A DNA stretch of 64,000 bases from Micromonospora thermarum (GTDB taxonomy: Bacteria; Actinomycetota; Actinomycetes; Mycobacteriales; Micromonosporaceae), in assembly GCF_012034245.1 (NCBI RefSeq), contig NZ_JAATEO010000003.1:62001-126000 (forward strand), read 5' to 3'. The position numbers were made by a program, and so were the translations under genes. The notes beneath the pieces are model-generated. The model saw only the letters and a list, made by a program, of their open reading frames with translations. It did no database searches and was not told where the DNA came from. Shown here in pieces: positions 46,218 through 57,136 of this stretch; the stretch's first letter is position 1, and each line of letters starts with the position of its first letter.

Positions 46218-47387
46218 TCAGGCGAACGCGGAGATGCCGGTCAGCTTCTGCCCGACGACCAGCTGGTGGATCTCCGACGTGCCCTCGTACGTCAGCACGC
46301 TCTCCAGGTTGTTGGCGTGCCGCATCACCGGGTACTCGCCGGACACGCCGTTCGCGCCGAGGATCGTGCGGCACTGCCGGGCGATCGCGAGCGCCTCCCG
46401 GACGTTGTTGAGCTTGCCGACGCTGACCTGCTCGGGCCGCAGCCGCCCGGCGTCGGCGAGCCGGCCCAGGTGCAGCGCCAGCAGGTACCCCTTGTTCCAC
46501 TCGACGGCCATGTCGGCGAGCTTCGCCTGGGTGAGCTGGAACGCGGCGAGCGGCTTGCCGAACTGGGTGCGGCTGGTCGCATACCCCAGGGCGGTCTCCA
46601 GGCACTCGCGGGCCGCACCGAGCGCGCCCCAGACGATGCCGTGCCGGGCCTCGGTGAGGCAGCTCAGCGGGGCCTTCAACCCGGTCGCCCCGGGCAGTTG
46701 CGCGTCCGCCGGGAGCCGCACGTCGTCGAGGGAGACCTCGCCGGTCACCGACGCGCGCAGCGACATCTTCCGCCGGATCTCCCGCGCCGTCACCCCGGGC
46801 GTGTCCATGGGTACGGCGAAGCCGCGTACCCCCTCGTCGGTGCGCGCCCAGATGACCGCGACGTCCGCGACCGGCGCGTTGGTGATCCACATCTTGGTGC
46901 CGTGCAGCACCCAGTCGTCGCCGTCGCGGCGGGCCCGGGTGGCCATCGACGCCGGGTCGGAGCCGTGGTCCGGCTCGGTCAGCCCGAAGCACCCGATCGC
47001 CTCGCCGGCCGCCATCGCGGGCAGCCAGCGCTGCTTCTGCTCCTCGCTGCCGTAGCGCCAGATCGCGTACATGGCGAGCGACCCCTGCACCGACACCAGG
47101 GACCGGACACCAGAGTCGCCGGCCTCCAGCTCCAGGCAGGCGAGGCCGTACGCGACGGCCGACGAGCCGGCGCAGCCGTACCCGGTCAGGTGCATCCCGA
47201 GCAGGCCGAGCTTGCCGAACTCGCGGGCCAGCTCGCGGGCGGGCGCGTGGCCCTCCTCGTACCAGCCGGCGACGTGCGGGCGGACCCGGTCGTCGACGAG
47301 CTGGCGCACGACGGCGCGGATCTGGCGCTCCTCCTCGCTGAGCGACGAGTCGATGTCGAGCAGGTCGAGAGGGGTCATGGTGGCCAC
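46218..47387 (-). CDS. Acyl-CoA dehydrogenase (glutaryl-CoA dehydrogenase-like)
   Basis: 389 residues, FAD-dependent. Conserved CFGLTEPDHGSDPASM and the catalytic Glu in TYEGTSEIHQLVVGQ. The pattern is closest to the glutaryl-CoA dehydrogenase group (Lys/Trp catabolism), though short-chain acyl-CoA use cannot be ruled out. ATG at 47387. It lies 12 bases downstream of the ParB-like gene, so the two probably form an operon. Confidence 0.92.
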   Translation of the reverse strand: MATMTPLDLLDIDSSLSEEERQIRAVVRQLVDDRVRPHVAGWYEEGHAPARELAREFGKLGLLGMHLTGYGCAGSSAVAYGLACLELEAGDSGVRSLVSVQGSLAMYAIWRYGSEEQKQRWLPAMAAGEAIGCFGLTEPDHGSDPASMATRARRDGDDWVLHGTKMWITNAPVADVAVIWARTDEGVRGFAVPMDTPGVTAREIRRKMSLRASVTGEVSLDDVRLPADAQLPGATGLKAPLSCLTEARHGIVWGALGAARECLETALGYATSRTQFGKPLAAFQLTQAKLADMAVEWNKGYLLALHLGRLADAGRLRPEQVSVGKLNNVREALAIARQCRTILGANGVSGEYPVMRHANNLESVLTYEGTSEIHQLVVGQKLTGISAFA

Positions 47388-47399
47388 CTTAACGAAGGC

Positions 47400-47705
47400 T
47401 CACTCCACCGCCTCGGAGAGCACGAGCACCCGGGCGTGGATCTGGTTGCGCTGCTGCAACGCGGCCCGCAGCGCGCGGTGCAGGCCGTCCTCCAGATAGA
47501 GACCGCCGTTCCACTGCACCACGTGCGGGAAGAGGTCCCCGTAGAAGGTCGAGTCCTCGGCGAGCAGCTTGTCGAGCGCCAGCTCGCGCTTGGTGGTGAT
47601 CAACTGGTCCAGCCGCAGCGGGCGCGGAGGGATCTCGGCCCACTGCTTGAGCGTCAGGTTGTGTTCGGGGTAGGGACGCCCGTCCCGGACCGCTCTGAAG
47701 ATCAC
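47400..47705 (-). CDS. Conserved actinobacterial protein, ParB-nuclease-like
   Basis: 101 residues. The segment LDQLITTKRELALDKLLAED, then GGLYLEDGLHRALRAALQQR with a final HARVLVL strand, resembles the ParB/Srx N-terminal fold, in which DGxHR binds a nucleotide. No DNA-binding part follows. The GTG at 47705 is the likely start. The function is unknown; the fold assignment is my inference. Confidence 0.7.
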   Translation of the reverse strand: MIFRAVRDGRPYPEHNLTLKQWAEIPPRPLRLDQLITTKRELALDKLLAEDSTFYGDLFPHVVQWNGGLYLEDGLHRALRAALQQRNQIHARVLVLSEAVE

Positions 47706-47870
47706 GACGGCACGCTCCCCTCCCCCTGACCGGGCCGACCCCCACGACACCGGGCCGGGTCGCGGCGCGGCACCGCGACCAGCGGCACCGATGACCGTGC
47801 CAGCCTAGCCCGCCACGTCACGCCGCGTTCTGCTCCCTGATGTCAGTTTCCCTCCCGTGCCGTCCGCTTC

Positions 47871-48500
47871 TCAACCGGACGAATCAGGCGAGCCGGTCGA
47901 CCCCCACCGGCCACGGTGGACCACTTCCTCGACCGGGCGGCGTCCACGACGCAGGGATGGTGACCGATGGTCGGGAGCACGGTAACCGATCGTGATCGCG
48001 CCGACCGGCTCGTACTCCGCCGGCACCCCGAACGTGGACCGGAAGTCGTCGAGGCGGTGCGGCGGGATGCCGAAGAAGCACGCCCCCAGACCCTCGTCGA
48101 CGGCGGTCAGCAGCATCAGCAGCGCGGCGAAGCCGGTGTCGATGTACCAGTACGGCACCGGCCAGCGCTCGGTCGAGCGGTCCGCCCAGCCCTTGTCCGG
48201 CTCCGCGTACCGGTCGAGGTACGCCGACCGGTTCGCGTGCGGGACGATGATCAGCGGTGCCCGCCGCATGCCGCTCAGCCAGCGGTCCCGGCCGCCGCCG
48301 CCCGGCGTGGCCGCCGTCCAGAACCGCTCCCGGTCCTCATCGCTCTCCAGCACCAGGAAGCCCCAGCCCTGGGAGAACCCGGCCGACGGCGCCCGGATCG
48401 CGTGGTCGAGCAGGCGCTCCACCACCTCGGGCGGGACCGGCCGGTCCGGGTCGTAGTTGCGGACCATCCGGCGCCGCCGGACCACCTCGCCGAACTCCAC
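47871..48500 (-). CDS. Nitroreductase-family FMN protein
   Basis: 209 residues. RRRRMVRNYDPDRPVPPEVV at the start, APSAGFSQGWGFLVLES for FMN binding and EGLGACFFGIPP near the end. Substrate unknown; FMN-dependent NAD(P)H reductase by family. The GTG at 48500 is chosen because the family usually begins there and AGAGG lies upstream; a GTG at 48521 is possible. Near or overlapping the end of the epimerase gene. Confidence 0.88.
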   Translation of the reverse strand: MEFGEVVRRRRMVRNYDPDRPVPPEVVERLLDHAIRAPSAGFSQGWGFLVLESDEDRERFWTAATPGGGGRDRWLSGMRRAPLIIVPHANRSAYLDRYAEPDKGWADRSTERWPVPYWYIDTGFAALLMLLTAVDEGLGACFFGIPPHRLDDFRSTFGVPAEYEPVGAITIGYRAPDHRSPSLRRGRRPVEEVVHRGRWGSTGSPDSSG

Positions 48501-48513
48501 GCCGTCCCGCCTC

Positions 48514-49443
48514 TCACGCACCGGGCCGGATGCCCCAGACACCCCGCCAGGTGTCACCGGGCTTCAGTGTGATCAGGTCCCGGCCGGAGCGAAACGCGTC
48601 CGGCGGGCAGGTCATCGGCTCGATTGCCACCGACCGCCGGTACCGCTCCCCGGTCAGCGAGTCGCCGGTGAAGACCTGCCACCAGCCGAACTGGTGGTCC
48701 GCCCAGATCCGTACGCCGGCCGAGCCGTCCGGGGCGGCCAGGTCGACCGCCGAGCCGCCGTCGTCGCCCCGGATCACGTCGCCGAACGTGTGGTCGAGGG
48801 TCGCCCGGCCGATGCGGCGCCCGCCGGTCCAGTCGCAGTCGGTGCCGGTCACCGGTGTCACGGCGATCGGCAGCAGCCGCGCGTCCACCTGCAGGCGGCT
48901 GCGAGCCGGCAGCCGCATCGTCAGGTCGTCGACCGCCACACCGGGCAGTTGCAGGTACGGGTGCACCGCGAACCCGAACGGCGCCGGCTCGACATCGGTG
49001 TTGGTCACCTCGTGCTCGGCGCGCAGCCCGTCCGGGCCGACGCTCCACCGGGTGCGCAGTCGCAACGACCAGGGGTAGCCGGGGGTCGGCGGCAGCTCGT
49101 ACCCGACGGTGACCGCGTCGGCCGACTGCTCCAGCAGCCGCCACGGCACCCAGTTGACCAGCCCGTGGATCGCCACGTCCCGCGCCGGCTCGCTGATCGA
49201 CAGCTGGAGGTGCCGGTCGCCGAAGGTGTACCGCCCGTCCCGGATCCGGTTCGGCCACGGCGCGAGCACCTGCCCGGCGCAGCCGGGGCACAGTTCGTCG
49301 GCCGCGTACCCGTCGAGGAGGTCCACGCCGTCGTGCCGGTACGTCCGGATCCCGCCGCCCACCTCGACGATGACGGCCTCGTGGCCGGCGGCGGCGATGG
49401 TCCACTGCGCGCCGGAGGGGGGACGCTGCTCGGGGGTGTCCAT
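48514..49443 (-). CDS. Aldose 1-epimerase family protein
   Basis: 309 residues. Beta-sandwich galactose mutarotase fold with APWPNRIRDGRYTF, the His pair region IHGLVNW and FAVHPYLQLPG, and the Asp/Glu motif YRRSVAIEPMTCPPDAF. It interconverts the anomers of a hexose. ATG at 49443, in a run with the downstream nitroreductase. Confidence 0.92.
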   Translation of the reverse strand: MDTPEQRPPSGAQWTIAAAGHEAVIVEVGGGIRTYRHDGVDLLDGYAADELCPGCAGQVLAPWPNRIRDGRYTFGDRHLQLSISEPARDVAIHGLVNWVPWRLLEQSADAVTVGYELPPTPGYPWSLRLRTRWSVGPDGLRAEHEVTNTDVEPAPFGFAVHPYLQLPGVAVDDLTMRLPARSRLQVDARLLPIAVTPVTGTDCDWTGGRRIGRATLDHTFGDVIRGDDGGSAVDLAAPDGSAGVRIWADHQFGWWQVFTGDSLTGERYRRSVAIEPMTCPPDAFRSGRDLITLKPGDTWRGVWGIRPGA

Positions 49444-49460
49444 GCCCGGACCTTAACCGG

Positions 49461-50756
49461 TCAACTGCGCTCGCCGCTCGACGCGGCCGCCGCCCGGTAG
49501 CGGACCAGGGCGGGGAACGCGACCGCCAGCCCGAGCGCGAGCACGGCGGAGAGCAGGCCGCCGCCGACCCAGGCCACCCCGGTGCCGAGGCCCGCCGCCG
49601 TCGTACCCGCCCGCAGGTCGCCCAGACGCGGGCCGCCCGCCACGACCACGGTGTTCACGCCCTGGAGCCGGCCCCGCATCCGGTCCGGCGCGTAGACCAG
49701 CAGCATCGACTGGCGCAGCACCGCGCTCACCAGGTCGGCGGCACCGGCCACCACGAGCAGCAGGACCATCAGCCAGAGCTGCCGGGCCAGCCCCGCCGCG
49801 GCGATGGCCAGCCCCCAGCCCACCACCGCCACCACCAGGCCGAGCCCCTGTCGGCGCATCCGGCCGATCCAGCCGGACGTGAGGCCGCCGACCATCGCGC
49901 CGATCGCGATGGCGCTGAAGAGCCAGCCGACCGCCGCGCCGCCGCCGAACCGCTCCTGCGCCACCTCCGGGAACAACGCCCGGGGCATGGCCAGGATCAT
50001 CGCGATCAGGTCGATGGCGAACGACAGCAGCAGCACCGGCGTGGTGGCGAGGTACCGGAAGCCGCCGACGATGCCGGCCAGCCCGCCGCGCCGCACCTCG
50101 CCGTCGGCCGGCGGCTCCGGGGGCATGGCGGGCAGCCGCAGCGTCGCGACGATCAGGCCGGTGAACAGGACGGCGTCCACCGCGTACGCGACCGGCAGGC
50201 CGCGTTCCGTGCCGAACGCCGCGAAGATCAGGCCGGCCGCGAGCGGGCCGACCACCGAGGCCACGGTGAAGGTGGTGTAGTTCAGCGTGGTGCCGGACGG
50301 CACCAGCTCCGGCGGCAACAGCCGGGGCAGCGTCGCGGTACGCGCCGGCGAGCTGATCGCGAACGCGATCGAGTGCACGGTGACCAGCGCCAGCAGCAGC
50401 ACCGGGCTGCCGACCCCGGACAGCGCGTGCGCCAGCAGGCCGAGCATCGACGCCCAGAGCAGCGCCGACCCGCCCAGCAGCACGCGCCGGCGGTCGCGGG
50501 CGTCGGCCACCGCGCCGCCCCAGAGACCGAACACCAGCAGGGGTACGAAACCCGCGACGCCGAGCAGGCCGACCCAGAACGAGTCCTCGGTCAGCGCGAA
50601 CATCTCGACCGGCACGGCGACCGCCGTGAACTGGAAGCCGAACATCGCCATCGTGTTGCCGAGCCACATCCGGCGGAACGCCGGCACCCCCAGCGGGCGC
50701 AGGTCGATCGCCCAGCGGCGCGCTCCGCGCGGCCGGGCCTCCTGCACGCCGGTCAC
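49461..50756 (-). CDS. MFS transporter
   Basis: 431 residues, twelve helices, with DARDRRRVLLGGS between helices 2 and 3. Resembles multidrug or siderophore exporters of the EntS/MFS_3 type. The GTGA start overlaps the pdxH stop by 4 bases, so both are co-translated. Substrate unknown. Confidence 0.88.
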   Translation of the reverse strand: MTGVQEARPRGARRWAIDLRPLGVPAFRRMWLGNTMAMFGFQFTAVAVPVEMFALTEDSFWVGLLGVAGFVPLLVFGLWGGAVADARDRRRVLLGGSALLWASMLGLLAHALSGVGSPVLLLALVTVHSIAFAISSPARTATLPRLLPPELVPSGTTLNYTTFTVASVVGPLAAGLIFAAFGTERGLPVAYAVDAVLFTGLIVATLRLPAMPPEPPADGEVRRGGLAGIVGGFRYLATTPVLLLSFAIDLIAMILAMPRALFPEVAQERFGGGAAVGWLFSAIAIGAMVGGLTSGWIGRMRRQGLGLVVAVVGWGLAIAAAGLARQLWLMVLLLVVAGAADLVSAVLRQSMLLVYAPDRMRGRLQGVNTVVVAGGPRLGDLRAGTTAAGLGTGVAWVGGGLLSAVLALGLAVAFPALVRYRAAAASSGERS

Positions 50757-51409
50757 GGTGCCAGCCGCTCGACGACCCAGCCGGCGTCCGTACGCCGGAA
50801 CCGCAGCCGGTCGTGCAGCCGGCTCGCCCGCCCCTGCCAGAACTCCACGCAGTCCGGGCGGATCCGCAGCCCGCCCCAGTGCGGCGGGGCGGGGATCGGC
50901 TCGACGTCGGCGAACCGCTCCGCCGCCGCCCGGTACGCCTCGTCCAGCGCCGCGCGGTCCGGCAGCACCCGGGACTGGTCGCTGGCCCACGCGCCGAGCT
51001 GGGAGCCGCGCGGCCGGCTGGCGAAGTACGCCTCGGTCTCGGCCCGGTCGAGCCGCTCCACCCGGCCCGTCACCACCACCTGGCGCTGCATGGGGAACCA
51101 GGGGAAGACGAGGCTGGCGTACGGGTTCGCGCCCAACTCGGCGCCCTTGCGCGACCCGTAGTTCGTGAACAGGACGAAACCGTCCGGGTCGTAGCCCTTG
51201 AGCAGCACCGTCCGGCCGCTCGGCCGGCCGTCGGCGCCGGCCGTGCCGAGCACCATCGCGTTCGGTTCGGGCAGTCCCGCCGCGACCGCGTCGGCGAACC
51301 ACCGGTCGAACTGCGTGTGCCAGTCACCCGCCAGGTCCGCCTCGGTCAGGCCCAGGTCCGCGGTGTACTCGTTACGCATGTCCGCCGGCGGCACTGTGTC
51401 GCCCGTCAC
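50753..51409 (-). CDS. pdxH: Pyridoxamine 5'-phosphate oxidase
   Basis: 218 residues, full length. FMN-dependent oxidation of PNP/PMP to pyridoxal phosphate. Signature MRNEYTADLGLTEADLAGDW, GRTVLLKGYDPDGFVLFTNY and the C-terminal PHWGGLRIRP plus LHDRLRFRR. The GTG at 51409 has GGGGAG upstream. The 255-base gap to citrate synthase holds the promoters of both divergent genes. Confidence 0.95.
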   Translation of the reverse strand: MTGDTVPPADMRNEYTADLGLTEADLAGDWHTQFDRWFADAVAAGLPEPNAMVLGTAGADGRPSGRTVLLKGYDPDGFVLFTNYGSRKGAELGANPYASLVFPWFPMQRQVVVTGRVERLDRAETEAYFASRPRGSQLGAWASDQSRVLPDRAALDEAYRAAAERFADVEPIPAPPHWGGLRIRPDCVEFWQGRASRLHDRLRFRRTDAGWVVERLAP

Positions 51410-51664
51410 GTCGTCTCCCCTCCCCGTCCGGCCGGTCACCGCTCTGCCGCGCAGGCCAGCCCCCATCGCACAGTCTCACCGACGCGGCCGGGCCGCGCCC
51501 GGTCCGGGATGTCGCGTGTAGCACAGCGGTCGCGGGTCGCGCACTTCCGTAACCAGCAGGCAAGATGACACGAACACATCCCTGAGGGTCGCCTAAGGCG
51601 CTCGCCCGGCTGGGCCGGGACCGGAGCCCCGGGCTGGCGCACCGAGCAGATCCAGGAGAGCGAC

Positions 51665-52771
51665 ATGGCCGATTTCAAACCCGGACTGGAGGGCGTCGTA
51701 GCCTTCGAGACCGAGATCGCCGAACCCGACCGTGAGGGCGGCGCGCTGCGCTATCGCGGTGTCGACATCGAGGATCTCATCGGCCAGGTCTCGTTCGGCA
51801 ATGTGTGGGCGCTGCTGGTGGACGGGCGCTTCGGCCCGGGCCTGCCGCCGGCCGAGCCGTTCCCGGTGCCGGTGCACTCCGGTGACATCCGCGTCGACGT
51901 GCAGTCCGCGGTGGCGATGCTCGCCCCGTACTGGGGGCTCAACCAGCTTCTCGACATCTCCGACGAGCAGGCCCGCGAGGACCTGGCCCGGGTGTCGGTG
52001 ACCGCGCTCTCCTTCGTCGCCCAGTCCGCCCGTGGCCTCGGGCTGCCGGCGGTCCCGCAAAAGGAGATCGACAAGGCGTCCACCATCGTCGAGCGCTTCA
52101 TGAAGCGCTGGCGGGGTGAGCCCGACCCGCGGCACGTCAAGGCCGTCGACGCGTACTTCATCTCGGCCGCCGAGCACGGCCTGAACGCCTCCACGTTCAC
52201 CGCCCGCATCGTCGCCTCCACCGGCGCGGACGCCGCCGCCTGCATCTCCTCCGGCATCGGCGCGCTCTCCGGCCCGCTGCACGGCGGCGCCCCGTCGCGG
52301 GTGCTCAGCATGCTGGAGGCCGTCGAGCGCAGCGGCGACGCCGAGGGGTACGTCAAGGGCGTGCTCGACCGGGGCGAGCGGCTGATGGGCTTCGGCCACC
52401 GGGTCTACCGCGCGGAGGACCCGCGCGCCCGCGTGCTCCGCCGCACGGCGAAGGAGCTGGGCGCGCCCCGCTTCGAGATCGCCGAGGCGCTGGAGAAGGC
52501 CGCCCTGGCCGAGCTCCAGGCCCGCCGCCCGGACCGGGTGCTCGCCACGAACGTCGAGTTCTGGTCGGCCGTCGTGCTGGACTTCGCCGAGGTGCCCGCG
52601 CACATGTTCACCTCGATGTTCACCTGCGCCCGGATGGGCGGCTGGAGCGCCCACATCCTGGAGCAGAAGAAGCTCCAGCGGCTCGTCCGCCCCTCGGCCC
52701 GCTACGTCGGCCCGGGCCCCCGCAAGCCGCACGAGGTCGAGGGCTGGGACCTGGTCCCGCACGGCGTCTGA
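51665..52771 (+). CDS. citA: Citrate synthase
   Basis: 368 residues; forms citrate from oxaloacetate and acetyl-CoA. Catalytic residues are seen in GPLHGGAPSRV (His), GFGHRVYRAEDPRA (His) and NVEFWSAVVLDF (Asp). The length fits the shorter actinobacterial citrate synthase (CitA / GltA2) group. CCAGGAGAG lies before the ATG. Followed by a strong terminator. Confidence 0.96.
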   Translation: MADFKPGLEGVVAFETEIAEPDREGGALRYRGVDIEDLIGQVSFGNVWALLVDGRFGPGLPPAEPFPVPVHSGDIRVDVQSAVAMLAPYWGLNQLLDISDEQAREDLARVSVTALSFVAQSARGLGLPAVPQKEIDKASTIVERFMKRWRGEPDPRHVKAVDAYFISAAEHGLNASTFTARIVASTGADAAACISSGIGALSGPLHGGAPSRVLSMLEAVERSGDAEGYVKGVLDRGERLMGFGHRVYRAEDPRARVLRRTAKELGAPRFEIAEALEKAALAELQARRPDRVLATNVEFWSAVVLDFAEVPAHMFTSMFTCARMGGWSAHILEQKKLQRLVRPSARYVGPGPRKPHEVEGWDLVPHGV

Positions 52772-52822
52772 GTCGTCGGGACCGCTTCGCGACGCCTCCG
52801 GCGGCGTGCGGCCCCCTGTTGA

Positions 52823-54202
<1,380 letters not shown>

Positions 54203-54208
54203 CGATCG

Positions 54209-54252
54209 TCACGGTGGGTGGCCAGCGAGGCCGCCTCGGCCACCCACCGTGA
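54209..54252 (+). terminator. Terminator of serC
   Basis: TCACGGTGGGTGGCC (54209-54223) pairs perfectly (15 bp) with GGCCACCCACCGTGA (54238-54252); the loop holds a minor GAGG/CCTC hairpin. Confidence 0.85.
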
Positions 54253-54386
54253 TCATCGCCGCAGCTCAGTCGCGACATGCGGGTGTCGCATCCCCCACCT
54301 CTGGGCAGATGAGCGTACGGTGGTGCGAGACGCCCGGGTGGCCGGCCTGTGGCGTGCGGCCAGCGAAGCGGGACGGAGGCAACGCT

Positions 54387-55466
54387 ATGCGCCCAGTACG
54401 CTTCGTCGCCCTCTCCGAGGACGGCCAGGCCCTGGTGCTCGCCGACGAGGTGGGGCGACTGCTCGCCCTGCCCATCGACGAGCGAGTCGCCACCGTGTTG
54501 CACGCCGAGCCCGGCGCCCCGCCGCTCGCGGTGGCCCCGTCTCCCACCCCCGAGCCGGCGCCTTCCCTGTCCCCGCGCGACATCCAGGCGCGGATCCGCT
54601 CGGGTGAGTCCGCTGAGGACGTCGCCCGCATCGCCGGTGTGCCGGTCGACCGGGTGCTGCGCTACGCCGGCCCCGTGCTCCAGGAGCGGGCGATGCTCGC
54701 GCAGCACGCCCGCCGCACGCGTCTCAGGGGCGCGGAGAAGCCCACGCCGCTCGCCGACGTGGTCAACGGTCGCCTGGCCCAGCACGGGATCGACACCGAG
54801 AAGATCTCCTGGGACGCGTGGCGTCGCGACGACGGCACCTGGCGGATCGTGGCCACCTGGCCGTCCGGCAAGGCCACCGCGCAGGCCGTGTGGGATCTGG
54901 ACAAGACCCGGCAGTCCGTCACGCCGCACGACGACATGGCGCAGTACTTGTGCGCCGAGCGCCCCACGCCGATCCTCGGCCAGGAGCCGGCGCCCGAGCG
55001 CGGCGGCCACGCGCTGCCCGGCCCGTCGCGCGGCGAGCCCAGCCGGGGCGGGCACGGCCTGCCGGCACCGGCGGAGCACGCGCGCCCGGGCCGCGACCCG
55101 ATCCGCGCCGGCCGGGACGCCCTGCTCGCCTCCCTCGACCGGCCGCTGGGCGGGACGTCCGGCCGCGGTCTCGAACCGCGTACCCCGGCCGCCCTGGCCG
55201 GGTCGGACGCGCCGCGTCAGCGTCCGGTCGGCGGTGGGGCGGCGGCCCTGCTCGGCGGCGGTCCCGGTTCCGCCTTCGACGACGACTCGGACGCGCCGAA
55301 GGAGGTCCCGGCCGTTCCGTCGCTGGCCGTCCTCCGACCGCGCCGGACGGGCGGGGCGGCGGCCGCCGGCGGCGAGTCGACCGACACCGGCAAGCCGCGC
55401 AAGCGGCTCCCGAGCTGGGACGACGTGCTCTTCGGCAGCGGCCCGGCGGCGCGCGAGTCCTCCTAG
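54387..55466 (+). CDS. sepH: Septation protein SepH
   Basis: 359 residues. N-terminal DUF3071 domain (about 1-190) with the helix-turn-helix RDIQARIRSGESAEDVARIA and KISWDAWRRDDGTWRIVATW. A disordered Gly/Pro/Ala-rich middle precedes the conserved end KRLPSWDDVLFGS. In Streptomyces SepH binds FtsZ and promotes Z-ring assembly. ACGGAGG lies 7 bases before the ATG. Confidence 0.96.
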   Translation: MRPVRFVALSEDGQALVLADEVGRLLALPIDERVATVLHAEPGAPPLAVAPSPTPEPAPSLSPRDIQARIRSGESAEDVARIAGVPVDRVLRYAGPVLQERAMLAQHARRTRLRGAEKPTPLADVVNGRLAQHGIDTEKISWDAWRRDDGTWRIVATWPSGKATAQAVWDLDKTRQSVTPHDDMAQYLCAERPTPILGQEPAPERGGHALPGPSRGEPSRGGHGLPAPAEHARPGRDPIRAGRDALLASLDRPLGGTSGRGLEPRTPAALAGSDAPRQRPVGGGAAALLGGGPGSAFDDDSDAPKEVPAVPSLAVLRPRRTGGAAAAGGESTDTGKPRKRLPSWDDVLFGSGPAARESS

Positions 55467-55547
55467 CCCGCGCCCTCGTCGGCTGCGGCGGTTGTCCGTC
55501 GCGGTCGACGGGCGGCGACCCGGCGGCGGCCGTGGCAGGGTTGGCCC

Positions 55548-56534
55548 ATGGAGTACACGAACCTGGGTCGCACCGGCCTGTCGGTCAGCCGTCTCTGCCT
55601 CGGCACGATGAACTTCGGGCCGCAGACCGACGAGCCGGACAGCTTCGCCATCATGGACCGCGCCCTGGAGCACGGGATCAACTTCTTCGACACCGCCAAT
55701 GTGTACGGCTGGAAGCTCGGCGAGGGGGTCACCGAGCGGATCATCGGCCGCTGGCTGGCGCAGGGCGGCGGCCGGCGCGACAAGGTGGTACTGGCCACCA
55801 AGGTGTACGGCAAGATGGGCGACTGGCCCAACGAGCAGGGCCTCTCCGCCCGGCACATCATCCGGGCCTGTGAGGACTCGCTGCGCCGGTTGCAAACCGA
55901 CACCATCGACCTCTACCAGATGCACCACATCTCCCGGGCCACCCCGTGGGAGGAGATCTGGCAGGCCATGGAGACCCTGGTCGCCCAGGGCAAGGTGGTC
56001 TACGTCGGATCGTCCAACTTCGCCGGATGGCACATCTCGGTGGCGCAGGAGGCGGCCGGCCGGCGGAACTTCCTCGGCCTCGTCTCGGAGCAGTGCATCT
56101 ACAACCTGCTCACCCGGCACGTCGAGCTGGAGGTCGTCCCGGCCGCGCAGCACCACGGCCTCGGCATCATCCCGTGGTCGCCGCTGCACGGCGGGCTCCT
56201 CGCCGGCGTGCTGCGCAAGATGGCCGAGGGCGGGGCGGCCCGTGGCACCACCGGCCGCGCCGCCGACGCGCTCGCCGAGCACCGGCCGACCATCGAGGCG
56301 TACGAGAAGCTCTGCGCGGACCTGGGACACGACCCGGCGGACGTGGCCCTCGGCTGGCTGCTCACCCGGCCCGGCGTGACCGCCCCGATCATCGGGCCGC
56401 GCACCGTCGAGCAGCTCGACCGGTCCCTCGGTGCCCTCGACGTGGCACTCGACGACGCCACGCTGACCCGTCTCGACGAGCTGTTCCCGCCGGTCGGCAA
56501 CGGCGGCCCCGGCCCGGAGGCCTGGGCCTGGTGA
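55548..56534 (+). CDS. Aldo/keto reductase
   Basis: 328 residues, (beta/alpha)8 NADPH-dependent reductase. Tetrad residues Asp48, Tyr53, Lys85 and His126 (or 127) are present in FFDTANVYG, LATKVYG and DLYQMHHIS. The C-terminus GNGGPGPEAWAW matches the actinobacterial subfamily. Substrate unknown. Confidence 0.93.
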   Translation: MEYTNLGRTGLSVSRLCLGTMNFGPQTDEPDSFAIMDRALEHGINFFDTANVYGWKLGEGVTERIIGRWLAQGGGRRDKVVLATKVYGKMGDWPNEQGLSARHIIRACEDSLRRLQTDTIDLYQMHHISRATPWEEIWQAMETLVAQGKVVYVGSSNFAGWHISVAQEAAGRRNFLGLVSEQCIYNLLTRHVELEVVPAAQHHGLGIIPWSPLHGGLLAGVLRKMAEGGAARGTTGRAADALAEHRPTIEAYEKLCADLGHDPADVALGWLLTRPGVTAPIIGPRTVEQLDRSLGALDVALDDATLTRLDELFPPVGNGGPGPEAWAW

Positions 56535-56547
56535 GCGCCCGCGCCGG

Positions 56548-57126
56548 TCAGAGGGGCCAGGCGGCGACGCGGTCGTAGGTCGGACGGGGGCCCGGGTGGC
56601 TGCGCATCAGCACCAGTTCGCTGGCCGGCCACTCCGGGCCCTCGTACGCGTGCAGGGTCTCGACGTCGGCCGCCACGTCGGCCTCGGGCACCCGGTCGCC
56701 GGGGCGGGCGATCGTCAGGTGCGGGCGGAACGGCTTCTCGTCGTACGGCAGGCGGCCGTTGCGCAGGCGAGACCGGATGAGCCGGGACAACACGGTCAAC
56801 GCGTCGACATCGCCGCGCAGGTCCACCCAGAGCACGGTGAAGCGACCCCGGCCGAATTTGCCGCCGCCGCCGAGCCGGAGTCGGGGTGCCGTCTCCCGCG
56901 CGTCCCGCGACCACTCGGCGGCCAGCCCGAGCGCGCTCTCCACCGCGGTCAGCCGGTCCGCCTCCACCTCACCGAAAAAGGCGAGCGTGACGTGCTTGTG
57001 GGCCGGATCGGCGAGGCGGACGTTGATCCCGTCGGCGGCCGCCGCGCCGACGCGCAATCGGGCGACCTGCGCGCTGAGGTGCTCCACGACGACGGGCGGC
57101 GGGTAGACGGCGGCGAAGAGCCTCAA
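56548..57126 (-). CDS. thpR: RNA 2',3'-cyclic phosphodiesterase (2'-5' RNA ligase family)
   Basis: 192 residues with both HxT motifs of the 2H family: KHVTLAFFG and RPHLTIARPG. The start is a rare TTG at 57126, with AGAGG six bases upstream; no better start is in frame. Co-directional with and 10 bases downstream of the membrane protein gene. Confidence 0.9.
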   Translation of the reverse strand: MRLFAAVYPPPVVVEHLSAQVARLRVGAAAADGINVRLADPAHKHVTLAFFGEVEADRLTAVESALGLAAEWSRDARETAPRLRLGGGGKFGRGRFTVLWVDLRGDVDALTVLSRLIRSRLRNGRLPYDEKPFRPHLTIARPGDRVPEADVAADVETLHAYEGPEWPASELVLMRSHPGPRPTYDRVAAWPL

Positions 57127-57136
57127 CCCCGGCCTC

